Source of the DNA: Roseomonas gilardii
Lineage (GTDB): Bacteria; Pseudomonadota; Alphaproteobacteria; Acetobacterales; Acetobacteraceae
Reading direction: 5' to 3'
Assembly: GCF_001941945.1 (NCBI RefSeq)
Contig: NZ_CP015583.1
Location: 3,862,001-3,926,000 of the forward strand
DNA: 64,000 bases
A model generated the notes under the pieces. The model searched no databases and was not told the origin of the DNA. It saw nothing but the letters and a program-made list of their open reading frames with translations. The position numbers and the translations under genes are program-made. Of the stretch, positions 36,949-46,204 are shown in pieces; the first letter of the stretch is position 1, and every line of letters begins with the position of its first letter.

Positions 36949-39030
36949 TCAGGCGAAGGCGATGCCGCTGTGGATACCGTCACTGCCGGTGTTCGCCATG
37001 GTCAGCGACTGGTGCTCCACGCTCTCGGACACCGCCAGCAGCACGCCTCCGCGCGACAGGGCATGGGTTTCCAGCAGGTTCAGGAAGAAGGCATGGCCGC
37101 CCGCATCCGGTTCACGGTGCAGGGCGGTGTGGTAGAGGCCGGTGACGAAGGCTTCGTCGCTCTGCTGTCCGTGCAGTGCGTTCCATTCCGGCGTGGTCAG
37201 CCAGAGGTCCGGTAGTTGCGCGAAGGTGAACAACTGCCCCTTCACCGCCGTCACCCAGTTCTCAAGGCCCTCCCGGTCCGGCAAGCGCCCGAAGGCGGCG
37301 TCGTAGAGGCGGGCGATGGGCACCGCCGCTTGGTCGGGAACCCAGATCCCCGCCTCGACCTGGCTGGCGGTGCTGGCACGGTTCTCCCGCCCCTCGGAGA
37401 TGGAAAGCAGGGCCTGTTCCAGCCCTTCCGACGAGAAGGCGGATCGCGCGGCGATGCCGGCTGACGCCGTTCCGTAGACGTTGCTCTCGATCCTTGCCAG
37501 GACGCCGGCCGCGTCCGTCGCGCCCCCCGCCTGGAATTCGGGGCTGGCCAGGAAGTTGTGCGCCAGGGTCTCCAGGCTGCCCCCCGCCGCCAGGAAGGCG
37601 AGGTGGTGCTGCAACCCGCCCGGGTCCGGCGCCCGGTTCAGGACGGCTTTGTAGAGCCGGACGACCTGCGCCGCGGCGTCGTCGGCGTCGAAGACCAGTC
37701 TTCCATCCGTCAGCGCGACGACATCCAGCGCCGCGGCGTGATAGGCGGTGCCGCCATGCAGGATGGTGACGCCGCCGCTGGCGTCGCTCACCTGGACCTC
37801 CCGCAGCCCTGTCGCGTGCAGGGCGGCGACGCTCTGGCCCGTGGCATCCTGGGTGACGGACAGGGCCTGCAACGCCGCGGCGGTCACGGCCACGCCGGCG
37901 GCGGGGGCCCAGACCGGCAGGCCCTGGTCGTCATAGACCGCGTTGCCCTGGCCCGGGCCGCTGCTGTCCGCCAGGCGGCCATAGCCCCAGCCATAGTAGA
38001 GGGTCCCACCCGTCAGTGGCAGGTCCGACGCGAAATCCAGCCGCAGCGTGTCGCCATCCACGACCGTGACATGCGTGGCGGCGATGGAGGTGCCGTCCGA
38101 CAGCCGGACCGTCCAGCCCAGGCCGGAGGCCGCCGCATCGCCGAGGGCGGCGAAGGCATGGGCGCCGTCATGCTGCACATCGACGGTCAGGCTGGTGGCG
38201 CCGATGCGCTGCGCCCAGATGACCTCCGGCCCCTCGTTGTCGATGTTGCCCTGTGCCAGCGCGACCGGCGATCCCGGCAGGGCATATTCCGACCAGCCCT
38301 CCGCGATGCTGAGGGCGGCGCGCTGGATCACCAGGGCGGCGTCGCTGGCCGACATGTGCCCGCCGCCATATTCCGTGGTGGCGGCGTTGGCGTCGAGGTT
38401 GTCGAAGCTCATGTCCAGGTCGAGGGCCCGGGCGGCGATCGTGGCGTTGAAGCCCGCATCGGCGGCCAGCTTCTCCATGACCGTGCGGATCGCCTGGAGG
38501 CCGTCGGGGGCGTAGCTGCGATAGGGGATCGCGCTGACGAAGTCGTAGGACATGTCCAGCGCCGAGTCGCCGAAGGCCGCGCGCAGCAGCGCGGCGTCGT
38601 AGCGGACCGCGCTTTCCCACATCGCCGCCGCGGCGGCCGCGGTGAGGCTGCCGTTCTGGATGTCGTGCTGCAGGGTCAGGCTGTCGGTCTCGTTGTGCAG
38701 CCAGAGCACGGTGGTGGGATTGTCCCGCAGGTCGGCGGAAAGGCCCTGGACGTAGTTCAGCAGCCGCTGTTCCACCGTGCCGGCCGTCCAGCCCTGCTGC
38801 CAGTCGCCGTTCACTGCCGTCAGCCAGTCGCCGAGGAAGCCGGTGGCGCCCTGGATGGTGGTGGCCGAGCTGTCGGCGCTGAGTGGCCCGGCCAGGATAT
38901 GGACCTGGTTCTGGACGCCGTCGAAGCCGAGGAGCGCCTCGACCGCCTGTTTCAGCTTGTTCGCGCCGCCGAAATTGAGTGCCAGGAGCTCAGCATTGGA
39001 CTGGCCCCTTACCAGAATATTGAGATCCAA
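36949..39030 (-). CDS. SGNH-hydrolase-like protein with DUF4214 repeats
   Basis: 693 residues without a standard signal peptide. The N-terminal domain starts ILVRGQSNAELL, the Ser block of SGNH/carbohydrate esterases; TVLWLHNETDSL resembles the WxQGExD block of sialate-type acetylesterases and EYGGGHMSAS supplies a possible catalytic His. A middle beta-rich region (about 270-410) leads to DUF4214-type repeats: RLYKAVLNRAPDPGGLQHHL, RLYDAAFGRLPDREGLENWV and GLYHTALHREPDAGGHAFFL. DUF4214 proteins are often type I-secreted or surface proteins. Function as a secreted esterase is inference. Confidence 0.75.
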   Translation of the reverse strand: MDLNILVRGQSNAELLALNFGGANKLKQAVEALLGFDGVQNQVHILAGPLSADSSATTIQGATGFLGDWLTAVNGDWQQGWTAGTVEQRLLNYVQGLSADLRDNPTTVLWLHNETDSLTLQHDIQNGSLTAAAAAAMWESAVRYDAALLRAAFGDSALDMSYDFVSAIPYRSYAPDGLQAIRTVMEKLAADAGFNATIAARALDLDMSFDNLDANAATTEYGGGHMSASDAALVIQRAALSIAEGWSEYALPGSPVALAQGNIDNEGPEVIWAQRIGATSLTVDVQHDGAHAFAALGDAAASGLGWTVRLSDGTSIAATHVTVVDGDTLRLDFASDLPLTGGTLYYGWGYGRLADSSGPGQGNAVYDDQGLPVWAPAAGVAVTAAALQALSVTQDATGQSVAALHATGLREVQVSDASGGVTILHGGTAYHAAALDVVALTDGRLVFDADDAAAQVVRLYKAVLNRAPDPGGLQHHLAFLAAGGSLETLAHNFLASPEFQAGGATDAAGVLARIESNVYGTASAGIAARSAFSSEGLEQALLSISEGRENRASTASQVEAGIWVPDQAAVPIARLYDAAFGRLPDREGLENWVTAVKGQLFTFAQLPDLWLTTPEWNALHGQQSDEAFVTGLYHTALHREPDAGGHAFFLNLLETHALSRGGVLLAVSESVEHQSLTMANTGSDGIHSGIAFA

Positions 39031-39279
39031 TGTCTTGCTCCCGCAAGAATTTCATTGGATCTTTCTTATGGGCGCCGAATGTAGTTTCCCTTAACCACGA
39101 TATATCTGGGACATTCCATTGAATTCTCTTTTTGTGCGGCCTGTTTGTTCAGTATTTTTTCAATCTTCCCTGGATGACGACTTCCTGCCCCGTCGGTTCA
39201 TGCGGCGTGGACCCGATTCGCGAAACCGAGAGGCTTTCCTCAGTCGCGCGCCTGTGGGTGGAAACGGGGTTGTGGCGCG

Positions 39280-40200
39280 TCAGCGCGGCCTGTCCGTCAG
39301 GCTCGAATGAACCCATCCCCAGGGCTGATCCGCCCCCACCTGATACCAGCCGCCCAGGGCTTCCCGGAAGACGGACAAGGCGGTGCCGCGCGGCAGGGTG
39401 CGCAAGACCTGCGACTGGTTCCGCGGTTCGGTGCGCAGGTTGCCGGCCTGCCTCATCGCGATCCTCGCGATGACCGGCTCTTCCGCGCGCCGGGGCTCCA
39501 CACGGGCTTCCGTACCGGGTGCGCCCCGCTCGCCGGCCGGCTCCGGTGCGACGGGCGCGGCAGCCGGCAGGCGGGCCCCTGGGCGGGGTTCATCCGTTCC
39601 CGGTCCCGTCTCCGGGGCTGGAGGGATGGAACCGGAGCTGGCGGAAGGAACCGGCCGCGCCGGTACAGGCTGGGCGGGGAAGGCCTGAGGGGGGAGAGGC
39701 TGAGGGGGGAGAGGCTGGGTGGGCGCGGGGGAGAGCATGGTCCGGACGGCCTCCACCCCCTCCCCGGGAAGCAGCATCCAGCCACCGGCCATCACCCCGG
39801 CGCAGACCAGCAGGCCGGCCAGCCAGCCCCTGCCGGGGCGGGAGGCGGGCGGATGGGAGCCCTCGGGATCGGAAAGCGGTGCGGGGCGGTCGGCCAGTTG
39901 CTCCGCCCAGCGCCCCCGGGAAGCCTGGGAGGTCGAGAGGAGCCGCTGGACCGCCATCAGGGTGGCCCGCAGCTTCGCCGGGTCGGGATGGTCAGCCTGG
40001 AGCTGCGTCCGGATGTCGAGCAGCAGGAACTCGACATTGGCACGGGCGGGATAAGGGATGGAATCCAGCCGGCCGGCGATGTCATCGACCGTCGCCAGGA
40101 CCTTGAGGGCCTCGAAGCGCCGCTTTGCCGTCTGTCCAGCCTGTGCGTCCGGCTCTGCCGTGTCTGATCCCCATCCCGGTCGCGCATCCTGCTGGAACAT
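39280..40200 (-). CDS. Membrane-anchored SH3b-domain protein
   Basis: 306 residues. A cytoplasmic N-terminal part (about 1-125) precedes one transmembrane helix (GWLAGLLVCAGVMAGGWMLL), then a long Pro/Ala/Gly-rich linker with PLPPQPLPPQ-like repeats, and a C-terminal bacterial SH3 domain (NLRTEPRNQSQVLRTLPRGT, GGWYQVG, GWVHSSL) that would lie in the periplasm and might bind peptidoglycan. ATG 40200 has AAGGGG upstream. The upstream 350 bp are AT-rich for this genome. Exact role unknown. Confidence 0.78.
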   Translation of the reverse strand: MFQQDARPGWGSDTAEPDAQAGQTAKRRFEALKVLATVDDIAGRLDSIPYPARANVEFLLLDIRTQLQADHPDPAKLRATLMAVQRLLSTSQASRGRWAEQLADRPAPLSDPEGSHPPASRPGRGWLAGLLVCAGVMAGGWMLLPGEGVEAVRTMLSPAPTQPLPPQPLPPQAFPAQPVPARPVPSASSGSIPPAPETGPGTDEPRPGARLPAAAPVAPEPAGERGAPGTEARVEPRRAEEPVIARIAMRQAGNLRTEPRNQSQVLRTLPRGTALSVFREALGGWYQVGADQPWGWVHSSLTDRPR

Positions 40201-40561
40201 AGTCACCCCTTAATCTTCCCAGAGTAGTAGAAGGATCGTCGCTGCAACTCGCGATCCGCCCGCAAGAAAACGGATTGGAATTCCTCCTCGCCATTCCAAC
40301 CTTGGATTTCGGGCAACCTAAAAACAGACTCCGGGCCTGGGTGCAAACTTCATCTTGCCGTGGCGGGAATTCTTCGGGTGTTCATGACCTCCCCCACAGC
40401 GGGGCCGAACGAGGCAGTGGGCCAGGGCGGCGGTGGGAACAGGACAGAGGGTTCCAGCGCCGCCGGCATGGGGGCTGGGGAGGCGTGCCTGCGGGGCCAG
40501 GGGCCTCGGGGTGGGACGGTTCCGGGGAACCGTCCCTTGTTGCAGGGTGCCCCCGGGGGCC
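40201..40561. other. Intergenic region between the SH3 gene and prpB
   Basis: 361 bp with no supportable gene. The left part is AT-rich and probably holds the promoter of the SH3-protein gene; it contains the inverted repeat TTGGAAT (40275-40281) and ATTCCAA (40293-40299). The right part is GC-rich and holds the prp hairpin at 40513-40536. Confidence 0.45.
40513..40536 (-). terminator. 11-bp perfect hairpin downstream of prpB
   Basis: Arms GGGACGGTTCC (40513-40523) and GGAACCGTCCC (40526-40536) are perfectly complementary with a two-base gap. It lies 25 bp beyond the prpB stop and is the likely end of the prpDCB transcript, although no T-run follows on the minus strand. Confidence 0.6.
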
Positions 40562-41485
40562 TCAGCCCTTCTGGGGCATGCCCTGCGGCACCACGGTCTT
40601 CACGATGGAGGCGTCCAGCGCCTCGTAATCGCCATAGCCGATGGTGGCGTAGAGTTCCGCGCGGGTCTGCATGCGGTCCACCATCTTCTGCGTGCCGCCG
40701 TCGCGGCGGATGGCGGCGTAGAGCTCCTCCTGCGCCTTGTTCGCGACGCGGAGCGAGGAGACGGGCCAGATCACCATGGAATAGCCCATCTCCTCGAACT
40801 CGCTGGCCGTGAAGAAGGGCGTGCGGCCGAACTCGGTCATGTTGGCCAGCAGCTTCGCCCCCGGCATGCGGCGGGCGAACTCGCGGAACATCTCGGCATT
40901 GGTCAGCGCCTCGGGGAAGATCGCGTCCGCCCCGGCCTCCAGGTAGAGCTTCGCCCGCGCCACGGCGCCGTCGATGCCCTCGCTGGCCGCCGCGTCGGTG
41001 CGCGCCACCAGCACGAGGTTCCGGCGGGCATGGGCGGCGGCGGCCACCTTCGCCGCCATGTCATGCGCGTCGGCCAGCTTCTTGTCGTTCAGGTGCCCGC
41101 ATTTCTTGGGCAGGAGCTGGTCCTCGATATGCACCGCCCCGGCGCCCGCCTCCTCGAAGGCGCGGACCATGTGCATGACGTTCAGCGCCTCGCCATAGCC
41201 CGTGTCCCCATCCACCAGCAGCGGCAGGCCGGAGGCGCGGGCGATCTGGCGGATGAAGAAGCAGACCTCGTCCACCGTGATGATGCCGAGATCCGGCAGG
41301 CCCATCGAGGCGGTCATGGCCGCGCCGGACAGGTACAGCCCCTCGAAGCCCGCAGCCCTCGCCTGCAGGGCCGCCTGGCCGTTATGCGCGCCGGGAAGCT
41401 GCAGGATGCCGGGGCCGTCCAGCAGGGCGCGGAAGCGCTCCCCGGCCGGACGGTCGGGGAGGTCCCTGGCGGTGAGATAGGTCAA
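40562..41485 (-). CDS. prpB: Methylisocitrate lyase PrpB
   Basis: Cleaves 2-methylisocitrate to succinate and pyruvate, the last step of the methylcitrate cycle. 307 residues of the isocitrate lyase/PEP mutase TIM barrel. [22 protein letters not shown] and the catalytic Cys motif PKKCGHL are intact. The start is TTG at 41485, overlapping the prpC stop (TTGA), so translation is coupled; the longer open frame upstream is a shadow of prpC. Confidence 0.93.
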   Translation of the reverse strand: MTYLTARDLPDRPAGERFRALLDGPGILQLPGAHNGQAALQARAAGFEGLYLSGAAMTASMGLPDLGIITVDEVCFFIRQIARASGLPLLVDGDTGYGEALNVMHMVRAFEEAGAGAVHIEDQLLPKKCGHLNDKKLADAHDMAAKVAAAAHARRNLVLVARTDAAASEGIDGAVARAKLYLEAGADAIFPEALTNAEMFREFARRMPGAKLLANMTEFGRTPFFTASEFEEMGYSMVIWPVSSLRVANKAQEELYAAIRRDGGTQKMVDRMQTRAELYATIGYGDYEALDASIVKTVVPQGMPQKG

Positions 41486-42639
41486 GACAGGCTCTCCCGC
41501 TTCTCCAGCGGCACGAAGGGGCGGTCCTCCGGGCCGGTGTAGTTGGCATTGGGGCGGATGATCTTGTTGTCCACCCGCTGTTCCAGCACATGGGCGGACC
41601 AGCCGGCGGTGCGGGCGATGACGAAGAGCGGCGTGAACATCGCCGTCGGCACGCCCATCATGTGGTAGGAGACGGCCGAGTACCAGTCGAGGTTCGCGAA
41701 CATCCGCTTGGTGTCCGCCATCACCGCCTCGATGCGCTCGGCGATGCGGAACATCTTCATCGAGCCGACCTGCCGCGACAGGTCCTCCGCCACCTGTTTG
41801 ATCACTGCGTTGCGCGGGTCGGAGACGGTGTAGACCGGGTGGCCGAAGCCGATCACCACCTCCTTGTTCTCGACGCGGCGACGGATATCGGCCTCGGCCT
41901 CGTCCGGATCGGCGTAGCGCTTCTGCACGGCGAAGGCGAACTCGTTGGCGCCGCCATGCTTGGGCCCGCGCAGGGCGCCGATGCCGCCGGCGATGGCGGA
42001 ATAGAGATCGGAGCCGGTGCCCGCGATCACCCGGCAGGTGAAGGTGGAGGCGTTGAACTCGTGCTCCGCATAGAGGTTCAGCGAGGTGTGCATCGCCCGC
42101 ACCCATTCCGCCGAGGGCTCGCGCCCGTGCAGGAGGTGCAGGAAATGGCCGCCGATGCTGTCGTCGTCCGTCTCGACCTCGATGCGCCGGCCGTTCTGCG
42201 AGAAGTGGTGCCAGTAGAGCAGCATCGAGCCGAGCGAGGCCATCAGCCGGTCGGCGATGTCGCGCGCGCCGCTGGGGTTGTGGTCCTCCTGTTCCGGCAG
42301 GGCGCAGCCCAGCGCCGAAACGCCGCTGCGCATCACATCCATCGGATGCGAGGCGGCGGGCAGCGCCTCCAGCACCTGCTTCACCGCGGCGGGGATGCCG
42401 CGCCAGGAGCGCAGCTTGGCCTTGTAGCCGCGCAGCTCCGCCTCGGTGGGCAGGGAGCCGTGGACGAGGAGATAGGCGATCTCCTCGAACTCGCACTGCG
42501 CCGCGATCTCCAGGATGTCGTAGCCGCGGTAGTGCAGGTCGTTGCCGCTGCGCCCCACGGTGCAGAGCGCGGTGTTGCCGGCGACGACGCCGGACAAGGC
42601 GACGGACTTCTTGGGCTTCGGCGTGGTGGTCCCGCTCAT
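41482..42639 (-). CDS. prpC: 2-methylcitrate synthase PrpC
   Basis: Condenses propionyl-CoA with oxaloacetate. 385 residues, citrate synthase family. The catalytic His regions are visible in [13 protein letters not shown] and [14 protein letters not shown], with the Asp in [35 protein letters not shown]-like N-terminus fits the short methylcitrate synthases. It lies 13 bp after prpD and overlaps prpB. No prpE or acnD gene is present, so a general aconitase and an acyl-CoA synthetase elsewhere would be needed. Confidence 0.94.
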   Translation of the reverse strand: MSGTTTPKPKKSVALSGVVAGNTALCTVGRSGNDLHYRGYDILEIAAQCEFEEIAYLLVHGSLPTEAELRGYKAKLRSWRGIPAAVKQVLEALPAASHPMDVMRSGVSALGCALPEQEDHNPSGARDIADRLMASLGSMLLYWHHFSQNGRRIEVETDDDSIGGHFLHLLHGREPSAEWVRAMHTSLNLYAEHEFNASTFTCRVIAGTGSDLYSAIAGGIGALRGPKHGGANEFAFAVQKRYADPDEAEADIRRRVENKEVVIGFGHPVYTVSDPRNAVIKQVAEDLSRQVGSMKMFRIAERIEAVMADTKRMFANLDWYSAVSYHMMGVPTAMFTPLFVIARTAGWSAHVLEQRVDNKIIRPNANYTGPEDRPFVPLEKRESLS

Positions 42640-42652
42640 GGCCTCTCCTCCC

Positions 42653-44167
42653 TTACCCGTTCCAGCCGAAGATGCCGCGCCGCTCGTTGCGCGCCAGACC
42701 GCCCTGCGGCAGCGCGACGGTCAGCCCGGCGAGCTCCTCCGCCCGCAGATCCGGCAGGCGCTGCGCCAGGGCGAGGAAGCGTTCCGCCTCCGCCGCGTCG
42801 AGGATGCCCTCGGTCAGCGTGCGGAACTTGCGGATGTAGTCCGGCCGCTTCCAGGGTGTGGCGCCCAGGCTGTGCGCGTTGGCCACGCCCAGCTCGTCGC
42901 TGATCGTGCTGCCGTCCTTCATCCGGATGGTGATGCGGCCGCCGAAGGCCTTCACCGCCGGATCATGCGTGTGGTAGCGCTCGGTCCATTGCGGGTCCTC
43001 CACCGTGCGGATCTTGTGCCAGAGCCGCACCGTGTCGGGGCGGCGCGCCCGCTCCGGGGCATAGGAGCGCACATGGTGCCATTCGCCGTCCTGCAGGGCG
43101 ACGGCGACGATGTACATGATGGAATGGTCCAGCGTTTCGCGCGACGCCTCCGGATCCATCTTCTGCGGGTCGTTGGCGCCGGTGCCGATGACGTAGTGCG
43201 TGTGGTGGCTGGTCTCGATCAGGATGTCGTCCACGTCGTCCCAGTCCTTCACCTTCCTGCCCATGCGGAAGGCGAGGTCGATCAGCGCCTGGGACTGGTA
43301 TTCCGCCGAATGCTCCTTGGTGTAGGTGTCGAGGATGGCGCGCTTGGCCTCGCCCCGGCCCGGCAGCGGCACGCGGTAATGCGCGTCCCTGCCGTCCAGC
43401 ATCCAGGCGATCACGCTGTCCTCGCCCTCGTAGATCGGGCTCGGCGCGCCCTCCCCCAGCATGGCGCGGTCCACCGCCTCCACCGCCAGCTTGCCGGCAT
43501 GAGAGGGGGCGAAGGCCTTCCAGGAGCTGATCTCGCCCTTGCGGCTCTGCCGCGTGGCCGTGGTCACGTGCAGCGCCTGCTGCACCGCCTGGTAGATCGT
43601 GGCGGTGTCCAGCCCCAGCAGCGTGCCGATGCCCGCCGCCGCCGAGGGGCCCAGATGCGCGACATGGTCGATCTTGTGCTTGTGCAGGCTGATCGCCTTC
43701 ACGAGATCGACCTGGATCTCGTAGCCGGTGGCGAGGCCGCGGATCAGCGCCTTGCCGTCCGCGCCGCATTGCTGTGCCACGGCAAGGATGGGCGGGATGT
43801 TGTCGCCGGGATGGGAATATTCCGCCGCCAGGAAGGTGTCGTGGTAGTCCAGCTCCCGCACCGCCGTGCCGTTCGCCCAGGCGGCCCATTCCGCATGGAC
43901 GCGGACATCCGGCCCCAGGCCGAAGACGGTGGCGCCGCCCGCGCGGGGATGGGCCAGCGCCTCGGTGCGGGCCGTGGTGACCGGGTGGCGGTTGATCGCG
44001 GCGATGGCGACCGAGGCGTTGTCGATGATCCGGTTGACGATCATCTCGGAGACGTCCGCCTCGACCGCCACCGGGTCGGCGGCCACCTCGGCGATCTTCC
44101 AGGCCAGTTGTTCTTCCCGCTTCAGCCGGTCGGCCTCGGGATGCACGCGCACGTCATGGATCTGCAT
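42653..44167 (-). CDS. prpD: 2-methylcitrate dehydratase PrpD
   Basis: MmgE/PrpD family enzyme of 504 residues that dehydrates 2-methylcitrate to methylaconitate. Typical segments are [51 protein letters not shown] and [18 protein letters not shown] chose the ATG at 44167, preceded by GAGGG; homology starts at once. It is the first gene of prpD-prpC-prpB and diverges from the regulator gene over about 100 bp. Confidence 0.94.
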   Translation of the reverse strand: MQIHDVRVHPEADRLKREEQLAWKIAEVAADPVAVEADVSEMIVNRIIDNASVAIAAINRHPVTTARTEALAHPRAGGATVFGLGPDVRVHAEWAAWANGTAVRELDYHDTFLAAEYSHPGDNIPPILAVAQQCGADGKALIRGLATGYEIQVDLVKAISLHKHKIDHVAHLGPSAAAGIGTLLGLDTATIYQAVQQALHVTTATRQSRKGEISSWKAFAPSHAGKLAVEAVDRAMLGEGAPSPIYEGEDSVIAWMLDGRDAHYRVPLPGRGEAKRAILDTYTKEHSAEYQSQALIDLAFRMGRKVKDWDDVDDILIETSHHTHYVIGTGANDPQKMDPEASRETLDHSIMYIVAVALQDGEWHHVRSYAPERARRPDTVRLWHKIRTVEDPQWTERYHTHDPAVKAFGGRITIRMKDGSTISDELGVANAHSLGATPWKRPDYIRKFRTLTEGILDAAEAERFLALAQRLPDLRAEELAGLTVALPQGGLARNERRGIFGWNG

Positions 44168-44191
44168 GGGCTGACCCTCACTCCCTGGTAT

Positions 44192-44209
44192 TTTGCGAAG
44201 TTTGTCATG
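44192..44209. promoter_or_regulatory. Candidate regulator box 1 in the prpD-scfR gap
   Basis: A 9-bp direct repeat, TTTGCGAAG (44192-44200) and TTTGTCATG (44201-44209), lies about 25 bp from the prpD start. TTTGCRAA-type motifs are the known recognition elements of RamB/PccR-like short-chain fatty acyl regulators. The second unit is the poorer match. Confidence 0.5.
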
Positions 44210-44266
44210 ACGCCCCTGGGAGGTCAGCCCGGCTTTCGGCATAATCGTGCCATTCCCGGCGGATGG

Positions 44267-44284
44267 TTTGTGAAGTCTGTGAAG
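44267..44284. promoter_or_regulatory. Candidate regulator box 2 over the scfR start
   Basis: The direct repeat TTTGTGAAG (44267-44275) and TCTGTGAAG (44276-44284) has the same 9-bp spacing as box 1 and covers the GTG start of the regulator gene. This suggests autoregulation, but the units also encode its first residues, so the match could be partly chance. Confidence 0.4.
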
Positions 44285-45757
44285 GCCCCGCAACGGCAGG
44301 ACAGGAAGATCTTCGCTGGCGACCGGCTGCGGCGGCTGCGCCTGGGGCGCGGGCTGAGCCAGGCGGCGCTGGCGGAACGGCTCGGCATCTCGCCCAGCTA
44401 TCTGAGCCAGATGGAGGCGGACCAGCGCCCCCTCACCGCCCGGCTGCGCCGCCGCGCGGCGGAACGGCTGGGCGTGCCGGAAGGGCTGTTCGGCGAGGAG
44501 CGGGACGAACGCCTCGCCGACAACCTGCGCGAGGCTTGCGGCGACGCGCTCTTCGGCAAGGGCACCGTTTCGCCGGAGGAGGCCCGGGCGGCGGTGCGCG
44601 CCGCGCCGGAGGTGGCGGACCGCTTCCTCACCCTGTACCGCGCCTATCTGGCCCTGAGCGAGCAGCACCAGGAGCTGCACGACCGCATCGCCGCCAGGAG
44701 GGAAGCCGGCGGGGAATCCGGCGGGGAGACCGGCGAGGATTTCGCCGCCGTGCCGCATTTCCCCTATGACGATGTCGGGGACTGGGTGCAGTCGCGCAAC
44801 AACCACTTCGACCGGCTGGACCGCGCCGCCGAGGCGCTGGCGGAACGGCTGAGCCCCGATGGCGTCATCACCCAGGAGCATCTGGCCCGCCACCTGCGCG
44901 ACCGGCACGGGATCGCCATCGCCGAGGTGCCGGGCCTGCTGGCCCAGGGCACGGTCTGGCGGCTGCAAAGGCGGGAGGGGCAGCTCCTCCTCGCCAAGGA
45001 GGCCGCCCCGGCCAGCCGGCTCTTCTGGATGGCGCATGTGGTCGCCCTGCTGGACCAGCGCGGGCTGATCCTGGCCGAGATCCGCGCTGCCGGCCTCGCC
45101 AGCGCCGAGGCGCGCGCCCTGGCGCGGATCGGGCTGGCCAACTATTTCGCCGGGGCGCTGCTGATGCCCTACGAGCCCTTCCTGCGCGAAGCCGAGCTGC
45201 TGCGCTATGACATCGAGCAGTTGCAGACGCGTTTCGGTGCCAGCTTCGAGCAGGTCTGCCACCGGCTCAGCACGCTCCAGCGGCCGGGCCGTCCCGGCAT
45301 CCCCTTCTTCCTGGTCAAGACCGACATCGCCGGCAATGTGCTGAAGCGCAGCAGCGCCACGCGCTTCCGCTTCGCGCGCTTCGGCGGCCCCTGCCCGCTC
45401 TGGAACGTGTACCGCACCTTCACCCAGCCCGGCCGCGTGCTGGTGCAGGTGGCGCGGACGCCGGACGGCGTCGCCTATCTCAGCATCGCCCGCACCGTGG
45501 GGCGCGGCGGCGGCGCCTATCTCAGCCGCCCGCGCAACGTCGCCGTCGTGATCGGCTGCGAGATCGACTATGCCGGCCGCACCGTCTATGCGACCGGCCT
45601 CGACCTGCGCGACCCGGGCTTCCACGACCCGATCGGCCCCGGCTGCCGCGCCTGCGAACGCACCGACTGCCGCCACCGCGCCGTGCCGCCTGCCAGCCAG
45701 TCGATCGACGTGGGCAGCCTGGAACGCGGCGTGGTGCCCTATCGCGTGCGGACCTGA
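44270..45757 (+). CDS. Short-chain fatty acyl regulator, ScfR/RamB/PccR family
   Basis: About 495 residues. An XRE HTH ([35 protein letters not shown]) is followed by an ImmA/IrrE-like region. There the usual HExxH reads MAHVVALL, so peptidase activity is unlikely. A DUF2083-type domain and a C-terminal Cys motif ([11 protein letters not shown]) complete the protein. Relatives control propionyl-CoA or acetate genes by sensing acyl-CoA. GTG at 44270 has GGCGGA upstream; GTG 44279 is an alternative. Divergent position from prpDCB makes that operon the target. Confidence 0.9.
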   Translation: MKSVKAPQRQDRKIFAGDRLRRLRLGRGLSQAALAERLGISPSYLSQMEADQRPLTARLRRRAAERLGVPEGLFGEERDERLADNLREACGDALFGKGTVSPEEARAAVRAAPEVADRFLTLYRAYLALSEQHQELHDRIAARREAGGESGGETGEDFAAVPHFPYDDVGDWVQSRNNHFDRLDRAAEALAERLSPDGVITQEHLARHLRDRHGIAIAEVPGLLAQGTVWRLQRREGQLLLAKEAAPASRLFWMAHVVALLDQRGLILAEIRAAGLASAEARALARIGLANYFAGALLMPYEPFLREAELLRYDIEQLQTRFGASFEQVCHRLSTLQRPGRPGIPFFLVKTDIAGNVLKRSSATRFRFARFGGPCPLWNVYRTFTQPGRVLVQVARTPDGVAYLSIARTVGRGGGAYLSRPRNVAVVIGCEIDYAGRTVYATGLDLRDPGFHDPIGPGCRACERTDCRHRAVPPASQSIDVGSLERGVVPYRVRT

Positions 45758-45797
45758 TCGGGGGGCGGGCCCGTCTTGCCGCTGCGCTGCGTGGCAG

Positions 45798-46121
45798 CCC
45801 CCGGGGGCAAGGCTCCGCCTCGCCCCCGAGACCCCCACTCCGCTGGGGACCGAAGCCGGTCCCCAGACCCCGGGCTCTCGTGGGCGCTTGTGGTGGCCGT
45901 TGGCCTGACGCCTGATCCCTTGTGTGCAGGTGGATCAGCGGGGTTCCCGAAAAAGAAGGAACACACCGTGTCCGTGCTGGTGGCACCGGCAGTCCGCCGG
46001 AGAGCATGGCTCTCCGGCGCGATCCGGCCGCAGCGGGAACCAACGAATGGGGTCCAGGGCGCGCAGCGTCCTGGCGGATAAGGGGGTTCCGGGGGGAAAA
46101 GGCGGAGCCTTGTCCCCCGGG
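45798..46121 (-). repeat. Modular intergenic element, copy D (reverse)
   Basis: Read on the plus strand the modules come in reverse order: M6 CGGGGGC-AAGGC hairpin (45800-45828), M5 CTGGGGACCG/CGGTCCCCAG (45843-45866), M4 (about 45910-45950), M3 CCGGAGAGC/GCTCTCCGG (45997-46017), M2 CCAGGGCGC/GCGTCCTGG (46054-46074) and M1 CCGGGGG...CCCCCGG (46089-46120). It lies between the scfR 3' end and the start of a serine hydrolase gene, the only copy that directly faces a downstream start. Confidence 0.9.
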
Positions 46122-46204
46122 CCACAGAGCGACGCCGGATCACCCCGGGGCGGAGGGTCTTTCCGTGCCCGGGCATCCTCTGCCACCCTGCCGCCCCTCG
46201 CGAC

